The notes: generated by a model from the sequence alone, not told the origin. Shown: positions 1-12,206, counted from the stretch's first letter. The stretch is DNA of 64,000 bases from Sycon ciliatum (GCF_964019385.1 NC_088644.1:38686149-38750148); one strand, 5' to 3'. A program made the numbers and translations.

Positions 1-72
1 TAGGACTACCTGGTAGTACTAGTACTGAGTAGTAGATCTTTATGACTGTCCCTCCAGGAAATCGCGATTCCA

Positions 73-400
73 CGGATGCAACAAATTTCGCGATTTTGGC
101 CCAAATCCGCGATTTTCAGCGAAATCCGCGATTTCCCGCGTTTTTTGTTGTTTTCTGCACTATATCTCACATGTTTTCTGCACTTTTCAGTTTTCACACA
201 GTGCTTTCCATGATCCTGTAGGTTATTTTCACAGTATGACCCGTACTGCTCCGGAGTAGATATACGATGCAACAAATTTCGTGATTTGGCCCAAATCCGC
301 AATTTTCTGCAAATAATTCCGCGAGTTCCTGGCAAGTTCTGCATCATTGCGCACTTTTCGTCGCATTTTTGTTGTTTTCTGCCGCAATTTCTTGCGCAAG
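73..400. repeat. Diverged direct repeat, about 190-bp period
   Basis: The stretch beginning ATGCAACAAATTTCGCGATT near position 75 recurs near 266 with substitutions. Both copies continue into GGCCCAAATCCGC and then a TTTTGTTGTTTTCTGC run (about 145 and 367). It is a two-copy, partly decayed tandem duplication. The reading frames across it have no recognisable protein content. Confidence 0.6.
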
Positions 401-639
401 TTTTCGAGAGTTTTTTCCGCGAATTCCCGCAGGGATCGGGACAGACATGCACGTAGCGCTATCGCCGGTATGGTTGGGTTTTGGGGTTGAGCATGCGCGC
501 AAGTCTACACTCAAGTAACTAGACTTACTAGTTACTGAGTTTGTTTCCCTGGCCTGGACCATGGTGTAGTGGTGAGCTCAGGCTGATGTGTGATGAAGAC
601 GGAAGTATTTTAGAAACTGTTACAAAAATAGTACATGTA

Positions 640-870
640 CAGTCAACTTCGCTAATAACGACTGTGGATATACATGTAACGACAATTCGCGAATAACGAC
701 TGCGGATATACATGTAACGACAATTCGCGAATAACGACAGAATTTCCATGCCCAGAGAAAAGTCCCATCCAACTGTAATACATAGAATGCGACTTCGGGT
801 ATAACGACACTTCGCGAATAAGGACACTTTACTCATGCCCGCCGGGTGTCGTTATAAGCGAAGTTGACTG
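640..870. mobile_element. Pogo/Tigger-like MITE with TA target duplication
   Basis: The element starts CAGTCAACTTCGCTAATAAC and ends with the inverted counterpart GTCGTTATAAGCGAAGTTGA followed by CTG. It is flanked by TA at 638-639 and 871-872. A CAGT terminus with a TA duplication is typical of pogo-type elements in the Tc1/mariner superfamily. The interior holds two near-copies of a roughly 45-bp unit ending in GACAATTCGCGAATAACGAC, and no transposase frame, so it is non-autonomous. Confidence 0.75.
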
Positions 871-1267
871 TATGCCACGTCGCCTGCACGTAAACAATGA
901 TTATGCCTCAGTCATGCATGCTGGTTGTACTAGTATCAATATCATGCAATGGTCGTGCTCCACATGCGCACACACTGGGACATTACCCCTGGCCCCAGGT
1001 TACCCCACTGGCCCCAATCACCAAACCAAGTAGAACCACAGTACGGCTGGAAACTTTTTGTTGGACACCAGATCAAATAAATCGGTGTAAGAAAAGTGCT
1101 CAGAGAGCAGAAAAGAGAGTCTACGAGTGAGACTTTAGTAGTGTTTTAGAAACAAGTGCAGTTGCCAAGAAAGAAGACAGGCCTCATAGCTAGGAAACAA
1201 GCGCACAAGTGAACACAAAGACAAGTCATTGAAGCGGAAAGCTTGCGACAGTGGCGTTGCCTGGCAT

Positions 1268-1774
1268 TTACTTGAAGGTCTTGTCGAAGTGGTATACACC
1301 GAGACCGTCTCCGACGAGCTTCAGTTGAGCACAATAGTCAGACAGCTGCTTGATGGCATCCACTTGCTCCTTGAGGTACTCGCCCTCCAAGAAGTCGCTC
1401 ATCTGGTAGTCGTTGTGTGTGTCGGAGACGGCGTGAAGGTCCAGGAGAGCCTTGTTGACGTATTTCTCCAAAGCCAGGGCTGTTTGGAAGGCATCCAGAG
1501 CAGAGTCGAAGTCGGTCTTGGCCGGTTTGTCAATAGGAGTGAGGACGACACGACCGCCGCGCTTCACTTGATATTCCATCAGCTTCTCAGCGTGCTCCTT
1601 CTCCTCTTGAGCGCTGTCCTTGAAGAAGGAGGCGATGTTCGAGAGAGCAATGTCGTCTCGGCTGAAGTGGTTGGCCATGGCCATGTACGCATACATAGCG
1701 CCTAACTCCTTGTTGATCTGGGCATTGATGCCAGCCTCACAGTTCTCGTGGAACTCCTGACGAGCGAGAGACAT
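1268..1774 (-). CDS. Ferritin, heavy-chain (ferroxidase) type, intronless
   Basis: This is a complete 168-residue single-exon ferritin, the normal length for invertebrate cytosolic subunits. The product assembles into a 24-subunit shell that oxidises Fe(II) and stores it as ferric mineral. By alignment to human H ferritin (offset minus 4), every ferroxidase residue is present: E23, Y30, E57, E58, H61, E103 and Q137. The acidic residues of the three-fold iron channel are D127 and E130. No signal peptide is visible, so a cytosolic protein is expected. The ATG at 1774 is the first in the predicted transcript, and the start MSLARQEFHENCEAGINAQI aligns with family N-termini. A TATA box and initiator lie upstream. 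The 5' leader has no CAGTGN loop, so classical IRE control is not supported. No AATAAA is obvious in the 140 bp downstream. The antisense frame at 1229-1705 is a shadow. Confidence 0.97.
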   Translation of the reverse strand: MSLARQEFHENCEAGINAQINKELGAMYAYMAMANHFSRDDIALSNIASFFKDSAQEEKEHAEKLMEYQVKRGGRVVLTPIDKPAKTDFDSALDAFQTALALEKYVNKALLDLHAVSDTHNDYQMSDFLEGEYLKEQVDAIKQLSDYCAQLKLVGDGLGVYHFDKTFK

Positions 1775-1900
1775 AGTGACTGTTGGTTGAGGTACGGGGT
1801 ATTCGGCTTAGAGGAAATTGAAAAAGCAAGTCCCTACGCAAGACGATCAAGAAGTGTCGACACAGCGAGCAGCAACTTGAAAGCAAGCAAAGTGTAGATA

Positions 1901-1936
1901 GACTGAAGCTGCTAGAGCGCGCGTTCCAGTTTTATA
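1901..1936 (-). promoter_or_regulatory. Ferritin core promoter: TATA box plus initiator
   Basis: On the minus strand TATAAAA occupies 1936-1930. TTCAGTCT follows, with its A at 1904, which matches the metazoan initiator TCAGTY. The 32-bp spacing is that of a focused TATA/Inr promoter. It predicts a 5' leader of about 130 nt before the ATG at 1774. Confidence 0.75.
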
Positions 1937-2350
1937 GCGCTCGCGCATTGCCATTCACGTACGCAAAGCGCTTGCGCAACCAGTCGCTTGACATCATGCA
2001 ATGATCGTGATGAGGCGATATCCCATTTGCTTGTGTGTAGGCAAGCGCTTCGTGCAAAGGAGCGTGCTGTCTAAGCCCATATGAGTGGCCAGCGATTGGC
2101 TAGTTTTGACAACGGGTGCTAGGTGGTCTAGCTCCAGAACCGCGTGACCTGTCGACAAAGCATCGCGATCGCGTGCCTCATAGATCATTCTAGTATGATG
2201 TACGATCGCCTTTGATGTGAATGATGCATCGATGGTGCACGCGCCTGGGCGGCTCGGCCGGCCCTGGCATGGCCATGGCCTACACGTACACGTAGATCTA
2301 CGTAGTGACCGGCCATGTGACTGACTGTCTGTGCTACATCATGACTGTGT

Positions 2351-2428
2351 CAGTGCTGGCAACTGAAATCCGACCCCTTGGCCGCGCGCCGCGCCGCCAA
2401 GGAGGTCAGATTTCAGTTGCCAGCACTG
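2351..2428. repeat. 78-bp near-perfect palindrome
   Basis: The arm at 2351-2382 (starting CAGTGCTGGCAACTGAAATC) is mirrored at 2396-2428 with two small indels. The GC-rich centre is CGCGCGCCGCGCC. The CAGT terminus resembles the pogo-like MITE at 640, so this may be a minimal foldback element, but no clear target duplication is seen. Confidence 0.7.
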
Positions 2429-3390
2429 TACTAGTACTAGTAGTACTGCATGATTGTACTGCAAGCCGGCCTTGCAGCTTGGAAGATCGGCTACAAAAAA
2501 GACAAAGGTCATGATTGTGTTGGACTGTTTTTTTTACATGCTGTCCATGTACGTAGACTACGTATCTGTACTTGACTTGTGTCAAGCAGTGGTAGTGCAG
2601 TAGTGGTCAAGTGAACAGAAGCTTCCCGAAGTGAGTAGTAAAACAGTCCTGTCAAGGCTGTCATCATGGTCATGACATTGTGAAGTGACATACAGACTCA
2701 GTGACGTCAGTGCATGCACTGAGTAGATCGAGTCGGAGACTCGGAGTCGGAGTTCGCGTCCTCCGCGATGATGCCTTGATTCTTGAAGCTTGAAGCTTGA
2801 TCCGCCCGAGTGCGATCCGATCAGATCATCGGAACAGTTCTACATCTGTCATGACATAATACTATTATAATACTAGTCATTGCATTGCAGTGACACCTGG
2901 ACACTGATACTAGTGATAGCTGATACTGATACAGTGATAGCAACGATACTCGATAGGCGATAGCCGGATAGGTGTACGTGTACTGATGTAGCGGAAAAAA
3001 GCGGGTACAGACTAGTGCCATGTACATGTATGTGAGTAGGCGGCCATGGCATGTATGGGACATTGGGGGGCTGTGTGGACCCACATCTCCCTCTAGATCT
3101 GGCGGATCATTAATTTTTATTTGTAGCTACTACTACTAGTACTATGTACATGATTGTACATGTAGGTTAGCCATGATCCTGCAAAACAAAACTAGCAGTA
3201 GCACGCTGTATGTTAGTGTTACAGCCTAAAATAAATACAGGCTTGCACTGTAGTTGCAGGGTATGCGAGTTTCTAAGCAATACATCATGACGTAGTCGGA
3301 GAGTGTAACCGCATAGTTATACTCTATATATACCGGTAGACATAATATCACTACACACTACACACTACACAGTAGTAGTCAGTACTAGTC

Positions 3391-3475
3391 AATTGTTAGA
3401 TTGACAGCATGAAACAAGGTGGAGGACACTGTGTTCGGAAACAGTGACCTTACTACAACCTTCCGCGGTTGCCAG
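3391..3475 (+). repeat. Dispersed repeat family P, copy 1 (partial)
   Basis: The sequence runs TTGTTAGATTGACAGCATGA then AACAAGGTGGAGGACACTGT and on to ACCTTCCGCGGTTG. Related copies lie at 12649-12738, 14144-14330 (minus), 37066-37130 (minus) and 63350-63515. No coding content was recognised. Confidence 0.75.
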
Positions 3476-3711
3476 TGTTAGGTTACATCATAGTCAGTAC
3501 TAGTAGTAGTACTAGTAGTAGTGCTCAATGCTTGAAGGCCGAGCTGGTAGCGCACAGCCAGTCACGCAGCACATAACCAGGGTATCAGTTTTCTACGTCT
3601 CCGAGTTTTGTGCCAGCAAATACCAGCTACTGAGTACTTACTCACACGGCAACTGATTGGCACAGCTGAAAGGTCCACAGCGCTTGCGATTGCTTTCACC
3701 GTCGCGCAGCC

Positions 3712-5300
<1,589 letters not shown>

Positions 5301-5304
5301 GAAA

Positions 5305-5636
5305 CTAGACCAGCCAGGATGTCAAATACTGAGCTGTATGAGAGGTGCAACACGGAACCACTATCTGACATCGTGGACAGGAGAAGATGGCAGCTAACCG
5401 GCCATATTCTCCGTATGGACAGGGATGCGCCGCTATGGATCGCGCTGACGGGCTATTTTGCGGGAGATGCCAAGGCTGGGCGTGGACGTCCAAGGACATC
5501 CATTGCGACGCGCATCACAAGCGACTTACAGAGGAGGAACATCGACTTGAAGCGCAGCAGTCAGCTGGGGAATGTGAGGGCCATCGCTCTGGACAAGCTT
5601 ACATGGAGAAATCTGGCCGACAATCCATGATCTGGC
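5305..5636 (+). mobile_element. LINE ORF2 C-terminal fragment
   Basis: The frame at 5319-5627 encodes the tail typical of many metazoan LINE polyproteins: an ELYERC stretch, then RRRWQLTGHILRM, and GRGRPRTSI near the end. It lacks the reverse transcriptase core, so it is a 5'-truncated copy. The LINE clade cannot be fixed from this tail alone. Confidence 0.7.
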
Positions 5637-6356
5637 GTCACAGGTCATCAGTGCGCCGTGTTAATAATTACCTTGATAATGGAATTTGATCATAGGAGAT
5701 AGGACAGAAGCGGAACGTATAATTATACCCACATAATTATATTATTACGCGTGCTGTGGTATTATTATTATTATTATTAGACTGTAGTACTTGAAGTAGG
5801 CTAGAATGGCTGGGTACCGGGTTTCATCCACCTTCCGAAACGCACGCAAGAGGTGACAGTCATAGCCCAAATTTTTGTTGCCTCAAATGTCAGCACGTAA
5901 CAAACTCTTGCGTCAATAGGGCTTGAAAGTGCTACGTCACAGCATAGCAACAATTTCAAAAATTCAAAAATTGGATCCACTTGGATCCAGTTTTTGTATG
6001 GATCCAAGCACATTTCAAGCCGTCTTACTCTCAACAAGGTGATGTAACCAGTGAAACTGACTGATTTGGCTACTGGGGGCGGGGTTACAACTGGTGGCGA
6101 AATAAAAGTCACACCTGCATGCGACATGAGTGGGTTGCTATGCACCCACATACTTAGGCAATAGCAAAGTCACACCTTATTGGATCCAAAAATAGAAATC
6201 TGATGTCAACTTACTACTCCCTGGCCATTTTGACGTCATCACTTTCAAGCCCTATAAGCGACACGTAGACAGTAATGTAACCAAGGCTATGGCAAGTCTG
6301 TAGATCGCCGAGCTGCAGAGAGTAGTGCTCAATGTCAAAAACGGAGCTTAGAACAT

Positions 6357-6484
6357 AACTCAGCAGGAGGACGTTCAGGTGGCTGGTTGCAACACTGAGT
6401 TTCATGCCGCATGCATACTAGTAGTCTGATTGCCTAGGGGCATGAACCTCAGAGTTACAACCAACCTGAACGTCCTCCACTGAG
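6357..6484. repeat. Foldback inverted repeat, about 50-bp arms
   Basis: The left arm at 6357-6409 (ACTCAGCAGGAGGACGTTCA onward) pairs with 6438-6484 with few mismatches across a 28-bp spacer. A shorter, weaker inverted pair (AGGGCTTGAAAGTG near 5922 and 6250) lies just outside. The rest of 5640-7400 holds no recognisable gene. Confidence 0.7.
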
Positions 6485-7410
6485 TCTGCTATGTCAAGAC
6501 TATGGATAAGATTAGACGTGCCGTCGTCACCAAACACTCGATCGCTTTTCCATAGAAGATATTGGCTCAGTGTGAGCAAGCTGATACAGATCACTGTTTG
6601 AAATGGTGCCATGGAAGAAGATGCCAAGCATATGCCGAAGTTGCTTGCGATGAATCTTGACCAGGTAGTAGTAACATAGTAAAATACCAATGCTGAGCAA
6701 TGGTATTATACTACTCTCTGGTCATAAATACCGGGGCAAACCACGCATATTCGACAGTCCGGACCCGCTTCTCGCACCTCCTTCGTTCTTCATGTTCATG
6801 TCGATGTTAGACAGTGGACAGTGGTGCAGTGCGGCTCGAGGCAGTGTGTTTGCACTGCATAAGGGTTAAAGACAACGGTTGTCTAATCGCGAATCGCGAG
6901 ACCACCCAGACGACAAGGGCATGCAAAAGAGCGCCTCATCATAAATAGCTCATTATCCACATGTCCTGTGCGTCTCTGTGTTTTCACTGTTTTTTATTTG
7001 ACATTATCTTTCTTTACGGAGTTGTTGTTGCTGTTCATTTTGCTACTCTTTCTTTTTCCCTCCCCATATTTTTATTTCTCGCCGTGGTTGGCAATCACCC
7101 ACTCTCTTAACATTGGCCGATGTTTCCACCGAGTCATGAGATGTTGTAATAAATATAGATATAATTATATCATATCGTTGGGGAGGCACGGCTCTTTTTG
7201 GATGGTTAAGCCAGTGATGGATGGTCTTTTCTAGTGGCTACTATGTTATTTATTACTATGACCTCGAACCTTCCAAGTTGGAAGACTGTCGGAGTGCGCA
7301 TCCAAGATGTGCTAGCGCTGCCTCGTAGTTTGGTATAGAACGTCAGTACCATTGGGCAGTTACTCCATTGTTTTCTGTCGCGGGCATACATGTAGCTGCC
7401 AAGATCACGA

Positions 7411-8040
7411 AGGCAGCTGAGCTTAAAAATGCAGATAGGTGTGAGGTGGACGTCTCGCTGGAGACGATGGGACCCAGCCCCTGACACAGCTAACATTCGC
7501 TGTGGGAATGCAGTCCTTGCAGTTGTGGAACAAGCGCGGTACCTGGGCGTAATGGTAGATGGGCAGCTCTCCTGGGAGCAAAAGATCCTGTTTTACAGGT
7601 CGATGATCCAGGGCAGGTTGTCGTACGCTTCCAACGCCTTTTATCCGTCACTTCAAATTGGCAACATGGAGCCCCTCACACGTCTAACGAAGTGCGCTAT
7701 CCGCGGCTTCTTCGGTCTGCCACCGTGGTCGCGCACGAACCCAATCTTTGAACAGCTCCGCGTCACCACCCTGGAGGACATGTTTAACATTAAGCTCCTC
7801 ATCTTTGTCCGTCGTTGTCTGTTCTCCCGAGCTAGCTCCCTCTTCACCAGCTTCTTCGTGAGAGTTACTGGTGACCGCACTCGGGGAGCAGCACATCACC
7901 TCGTTCGAGTACCATTTTGGCCCGGGCCTGCGGGTCGAGCGACCATGCAGTTCATTTTTTTGACAATGCAACACAATTATTGTGGAAAGGTCACAACAAT
8001 AAGAAACAAGATCAAAAGGAAAGCTTTACAATAATAATAA
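7411..8040 (+). mobile_element. LINE reverse transcriptase C-terminal fragment, internally deleted
   Basis: A 201-residue frame at 7429-8031 contains the post-catalytic RT segment (QARYLGVMVDGQLSWEQ) and the thumb/tail region of a CR1/Jockey-like LINE. After the words TMQFI the expected tail (AVLWNQLP) is missing and replaced by unrelated sequence. That missing tail occurs separately at 10968-11081. The copy ends in an (AAT)n-like run. It is truncated and inactive. Confidence 0.75.
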
Positions 8041-8082
8041 TAATAGTAAAACGTAGCCTATATTTTCACTTCATACATAAGT

Positions 8083-8381
8083 AAAAAAAAGTAAATTATC
8101 GTATCCGTTCCCGAAGGGAACTCACGACGGCCGCTAACACCCGATAAACCCTAGCGGCAGATGCAGCGCCTAACGGTGGGGGTGAGTGGGTAAGTCTCAC
8201 AACCACTGGCACAAGTGCCGAAAGCGACCCCATTAGCTGCATCCATGTACCCCTTGTGCCTGGCCACAAGTTCCCAGTTGACTGTGGGTAGCAGCACGGC
8301 TGGAAAAACCGCTCCCAGGCAGGACTTGAACCAGGTACCTCTCGTATCTCAATCATGGTCTTTGACCAACCCACTGTGCCT
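8083..8381 (-). mobile_element. tRNA-derived SINE, copy 1
   Basis: This copy is nearly identical, in reverse orientation, to the SINE at 41679-41995. On the minus strand it begins AGGCACAGTGGGTTGGTCAA, contains the polymerase III B-box GGTTCAAGTCC, and ends ACGATAATTTAC followed by a T run. The open frame across it has no independent support. Confidence 0.85.
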
Positions 8382-8504
8382 ACATATCACACAGAATAAT
8401 AATCTCGCTTCCTGTGGTATTGCAACATTTTACGCTATACCATCACACCTTTGGCCACTAGTACTTGTCACATATATATATATAAAGCCCTGTTTTGTCT
8501 ACAG

Positions 8505-8550
8505 TAGACTTATTCCTGATGATGGGCCTTGCCCGAAAATTTGATCTAAT
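8505..8550 (+). ncRNA. Degenerate hammerhead ribozyme-like motif
   Basis: CTGATGA at 8516-8522 is followed by a T, a 4-bp stem II (GGGC/GCCC, loop CTT) and GAAA at 8535-8538. This is the hammerhead core order. Stem III is almost absent and stem I pairs poorly, so self-cleavage is doubtful. It may be a decayed hammerhead of a Penelope-like terminal repeat. Confidence 0.4.
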
Positions 8551-8762
8551 GTATCAATTGCAGTGTAGCCTAGAGACCGTTAGAGAGAGTGTGTACAAGG
8601 TGTGTGTACAGGATGTATGGATTCAAGTATTGGCTACAGTGGAGTCTCCAAACCTTGAGAAAAACGTAGCCTGTAAATGTAAAAAAGTCGCTGAGTACAG
8701 TTTAATTCAATATCCATGTCCAGGATTTATAATAAAAATAATCTGCTGCAATTTATAGATTC

Positions 8763-9371
8763 TCACATGCGAGCAACCTGGGCCTCAGCAACAACAAGCT
8801 CAGCAGACTCCGGATGCCGAACCGATCGCTCACGGAAAAGACCCCGTGAACCCCGCAAACACATGATGCATGATCGCAACAGGGCAAATGAGAGACGGCA
8901 TCTGATGTAAGATATTACGTGGGAGTACTGCTCCTTCCTCCTTTCCGCTCTCAATAACGCGATTCGGCGATAGAGTGATGTCGCCGCTCTTCCCATGCCA
9001 CCACTTGCCGACAGCACAACAGACATGAACGTCGCATGCTCCACCTCTCTCACTCTCTCTTCATAACATCGTCGCTTTTCTTTTTCATGGCGCCGATAGA
9101 CAGTGGTGTGTGGTGCAGATCGATTTGAGCGTGCATGAGGATTAAAAACCCGTATATCAAGTAAAGTACGCTCAAAACGACTGCCCCACAAACCACTGAC
9201 CGCTACATCAAGCCGCGCATGCTCCTCCACAATAGCAGACCGGTATCTCATTCTCTCTCCAGTGAGTGGCTGTAGCAGTGGCTCAATGGAGACATTGTGA
9301 CAGGTCTCTTGAAGGAGAGAGGCTGTCACATCCCGGATCTCATTATGGCGGATAATGGTAAACCCACCAAG
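8763..9371 (-). mobile_element. R2-like (RLE-type) LINE C-terminus: restriction-like endonuclease part
   Basis: A 188-residue minus frame, preceded by in-frame RHNEIRD sequence, encodes the downstream half of a domain pair common in invertebrate retroelements. The segment ARLDVAVSGLWGSRFERT then LLDIRVFNPHA fits a restriction-like endonuclease with spaced Asp residues. It continues the frame at 10491-10955, from which it is separated by the inserted LINE at 9372-10490. The R2-like assignment rests on domain order (CCHC knuckle, then nuclease) and is inference. Confidence 0.65.
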
Positions 9372-10490
9372 TGCCCCAAGGCTCCGTCTTGGGGCCTGTT
9401 CTCTTTAACGTCTACACCCGTGATGTGAAATCGGTCTCATCGCCAATACCCAGCGTGCAATTCGCAGACGACATTGCCCTGTATGATTCAAAAGCTTCCG
9501 CTGGGGAAGTCTCCAAATCCGTCTCTTCAGCTGTCACTGATCTCGCCATATGGCTTAAGTCACGTGGCCTAATTTTAAATGCCTCCAAAAGCCAAGTAAT
9601 GACTATCTCACCGCAACATGCCGGGCCTGAGGTCTCTATCGTGTGCTGTGATACCTCTCTACCGATAGTGAAGTCTGCGCGGTATCTTGGTGTCTTTCTT
9701 GACAACCGCCTGAGTTGGGATGTACACGTCAGCGCCATAGTGACCAAAGTTGCGAGGAAGATAGGCGCCTTGTGGCGAGCCCGTCGATGCCTCTCCCGCA
9801 GCTCGCGCAAGATATATATATGTAAAGGCTATTGTCATGCCGGATATGATATATGGTGCCTGCTGCTTCTCTGCAGCCCTCCGCGTGACCCAACTTCAGC
9901 GTCTGCAAGCCATGCAAAACCGGGTGATCCGATGCATTGATGGCAGCCCGCCATGTTCCGCGATGCAGCCCCCCCCCCCTGGCTGCGAACTCGATTTACC
10001 GCGTCACTGAACTTTTTAAACAAAAGCTCCTGATCTTCATCTGGCGTTGTCTAAATGACTCCACTAGCCTTGCTCTAGCCCAGCTTCTCAAACCAGCAGC
10101 ATGCAGCGGCAGAAGTACGCACCATCAGCATGCCAATGGTCTGCTCAGCCAGCCAGCTCGCAGTCGGTGTGGCCAAACGAGATTCGCCACCGCAGGAGCA
10201 TTGCTGTGGAACAGTTTGCCTAGAGAGGTGCGCACCGTATCCAGATTGCAAGATTTTAAGCTAGCCTGCCTTCCTTATGTATGCCTGAAATAGGTTGTGT
10301 TTCGTCAGGTTTTGACATGTTCCTTTCTTCTCAGTATTCTCGCTCGCATAGTACTCCACTTCTATGATAATATTGCCTATGCTGTTGCTCATTAGGATTT
10401 TGGCAAGTTCTATCCTTCGCTTTCATATAACTGGGCCAGGAACCCGTTTGAAGTTGCGAAGTAAAATAAAATCAATCAAATCAAATCAAT
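9372..10490 (+). mobile_element. 5'-truncated APE-type LINE (family A) inserted in the R2-like element
   Basis: The insertion starts inside the RT palm at PQGSVLGPVLF, retains the catalytic FADD motif, and continues to the C-terminal LLWNSLPREVR segment. It ends in a tail of AATC/AAATC repeats (10462-10490). CACCAAG flanks it on both sides (9365-9371 and 10491-10497), a 7-bp target duplication. The frame is broken twice, once at an (AT)n run near 9811-9821 and once at a run of C near 9969-9978. It is closely related to the minus-strand copy at 29943-32096. Confidence 0.88.
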
Positions 10491-10955
10491 CACCAAGGGG
10501 ACATGACAAGGCATGGTCAATACCATTGTCCCGTCCACAAGAGCAATGAGTTGGTAACCTCGGCGGCATCCAACCATAACGGAGGCCCAAGCCGTCCATG
10601 AACTCAGCTTTGCTCAGTGAAAAGCCATACTTTTTCAATGGACGGCAAGTCAGCCAACTCGAGGCACCAGGTTCACGGGCGAGGACAATGGTGTGTCGCA
10701 AGGCGTCCGACGCATCATTGCTGATACGCCGTGCCGACTCCGCCTGGCTATGACGCACTTCCTTCTTCCTCTTCGCCTTCTCCCGCTGGATGCCAATCAG
10801 AGAATTCCCAATATCAGAAACACGATCCACGATACGCCGGGAGAGAGATGCTGTGATGGCGACAGACGACTCATACTGGGCGCACAAAGTCATCGGGCTG
10901 ACCAGGCCCAGGCCACCCAAACGACAGGGCATTGCTAGTACTTCCCTCAACACTG
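10491..10955 (-). mobile_element. R2-like (RLE-type) LINE C-terminus: zinc-knuckle part
   Basis: The minus frame encodes the segment just upstream of the endonuclease piece at 8763-9371. It contains MPCRLGGLGLVSP, SSWLTCRPLKKYGFSLSKAE, a LRYGW box, and a Cys-Cys-His-Cys knuckle (CSCGRDNGIDHALSCPLG). The frame stops being homologous exactly at the target duplication of the inserted LINE. Sequence upstream of about 10955 abuts another LINE fragment, so the RT core is missing. Confidence 0.65.
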
Positions 10956-10967
10956 TGCCAGGCGGTG

Positions 10968-11082
10968 ACCATGCAGTTCATCGGCGCAGTCCTGTGGAAC
11001 CAGCTCCCGCCTGATCTCCGTTCCGAGCCCAGCCACCTTCAGTTCTGTGCCCTGCTAAAAGCGCATCATGGCTCCGTTTAAA
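10968..11082 (+). mobile_element. LINE 3' terminal fragment
   Basis: TMQFIGAVLWNQLPPDLRSE and the residues after it match the terminal segment common to LINE ORF2 proteins. This is the piece missing from the copy at 7411-8040, whose frame ends at the same words. The reading frame closes at about 11081. Confidence 0.65.
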
Positions 11083-11564
11083 TGTGTTTCGGCTAGTGTG
11101 TTTCTGTGGTATCGGATTGAAGAATAGTAAACGTGTTTTGCAATATACATGTACTAGCAGCACCCCCGCCAGCGTTGCCTGGCCGAATGTGCATGCGGGT
11201 GAAGCAAGTACATGAACAGCACACGTGCTCAGCACGTGGTGGTGGCCAGACCGCTGAAGTCCTGGTGAGGGAGGTTCTTCATCGTTGGAAGGAGAAGGAG
11301 GGACGTCTGTTACGCCTTCGGGAGGCTGGTCAGGGTTGTCCATCACCTGGTGGCGGATGAAGCGGCTCAAAAAATTCAAAAACTTACGAACAAAAGTGCG
11401 ATGCGCTCTTCACTGCAGATCAGATGCAGAGTGCAGTCAGTGCAGATCTTTTGTATCCTTTTGTTGGAGATGTTTCTATTTGCAGAGAACGGTTCACGTG
11501 GTCCGCAGCGCTTGTGCGGCTGCTAGTGCTACCTATGGCCTAGGCTAGGTGGCTACATGATTCC

Positions 11565-12083
11565 CACGCTTCGCGTGCTCAGTGCTTCTGCGCGCGGCTG
11601 CTACTGCTACTCGTACTGATCGTGTCTGCTATAGTATAAGTATAAGCGCTACCACCGTAGAAATAAAAAATCCGAAGGAAATACGACAATTTTACTGCGT
11701 CTGTAGCTTGTGTTGTAGCGCACCTATGTTCTGAATTCCTGCTGGGTGGGTCAAGCCAGACTCTCTTCCCTGTTCCATCGCCTCTCCAAAAGTATATTCT
11801 GACATTGTTGAGATTTACAGATGAGAAATTGCACACCTGTCAAATCGTTTCTGATTCGAGCACGTGCACCCGGGTCTACGTACCTACACTGTTAACATAA
11901 TAATATTATGTTGGCACGCTTCGCGTGCTCAGCACGTGGCGGTGGCTACACGATTCGAACGCTTCGCGTGCTCGGTGCTGTGGCTGCTTCCGCTAGCTAC
12001 ACGATTCGCACGCTTCGCGTGCTCAGTGCTTCTGCGGCCGCTAGCTACACTGTGCTACACTGTTCGCACGCTTCGCGTGCTCA
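11565..12083. repeat. Hairpin minisatellite with GCACGCTTCGCGTGC core
   Basis: A self-complementary 15-mer (6-bp stem, TTC loop) recurs at 11914-11928, 12008-12022 and 12066-12080. Variants lie at 11565-11580 and 11956-11972. The units are separated by about 45-60 bp of related TGCTC...GCTACACGATTCG text. The stretch at 11581-11907 between the first and second copies is not repetitive. Confidence 0.75.
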
Positions 12084-12119
12084 GGGCAGCGCTGCTCCGC
12101 AGCGCTTCAGCGTGACACA

Positions 12120-12206
12120 AAAACACACGTCACAGGTGCCTCTTCTTTATAAGGAGCGTGACACACACACAGACACACGTCACAGGTGCCTCTCTTTTAT
12201 AAGTAA
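12120..12206. repeat. Two-copy direct repeat with TTTATAAG ends
   Basis: ACACACGTCACAGGTGCCTC followed by TTCTTTATAAG occurs twice, about 53 bp apart. The adjoining sequence at 12230-12320 repeats GGGCGTATA/GGGCATGGGCG words but contains no gene. Confidence 0.6.

Noticed and set aside
1229-1705. 158-codon plus-strand frame antisense to ferritin
   Set aside because: Shadow of the ferritin coding sequence; no domain and no promoter in that direction.
1775-1904. Iron-responsive element in the ferritin leader
   Set aside because: No CAGTGN loop on the sense strand within the predicted leader.
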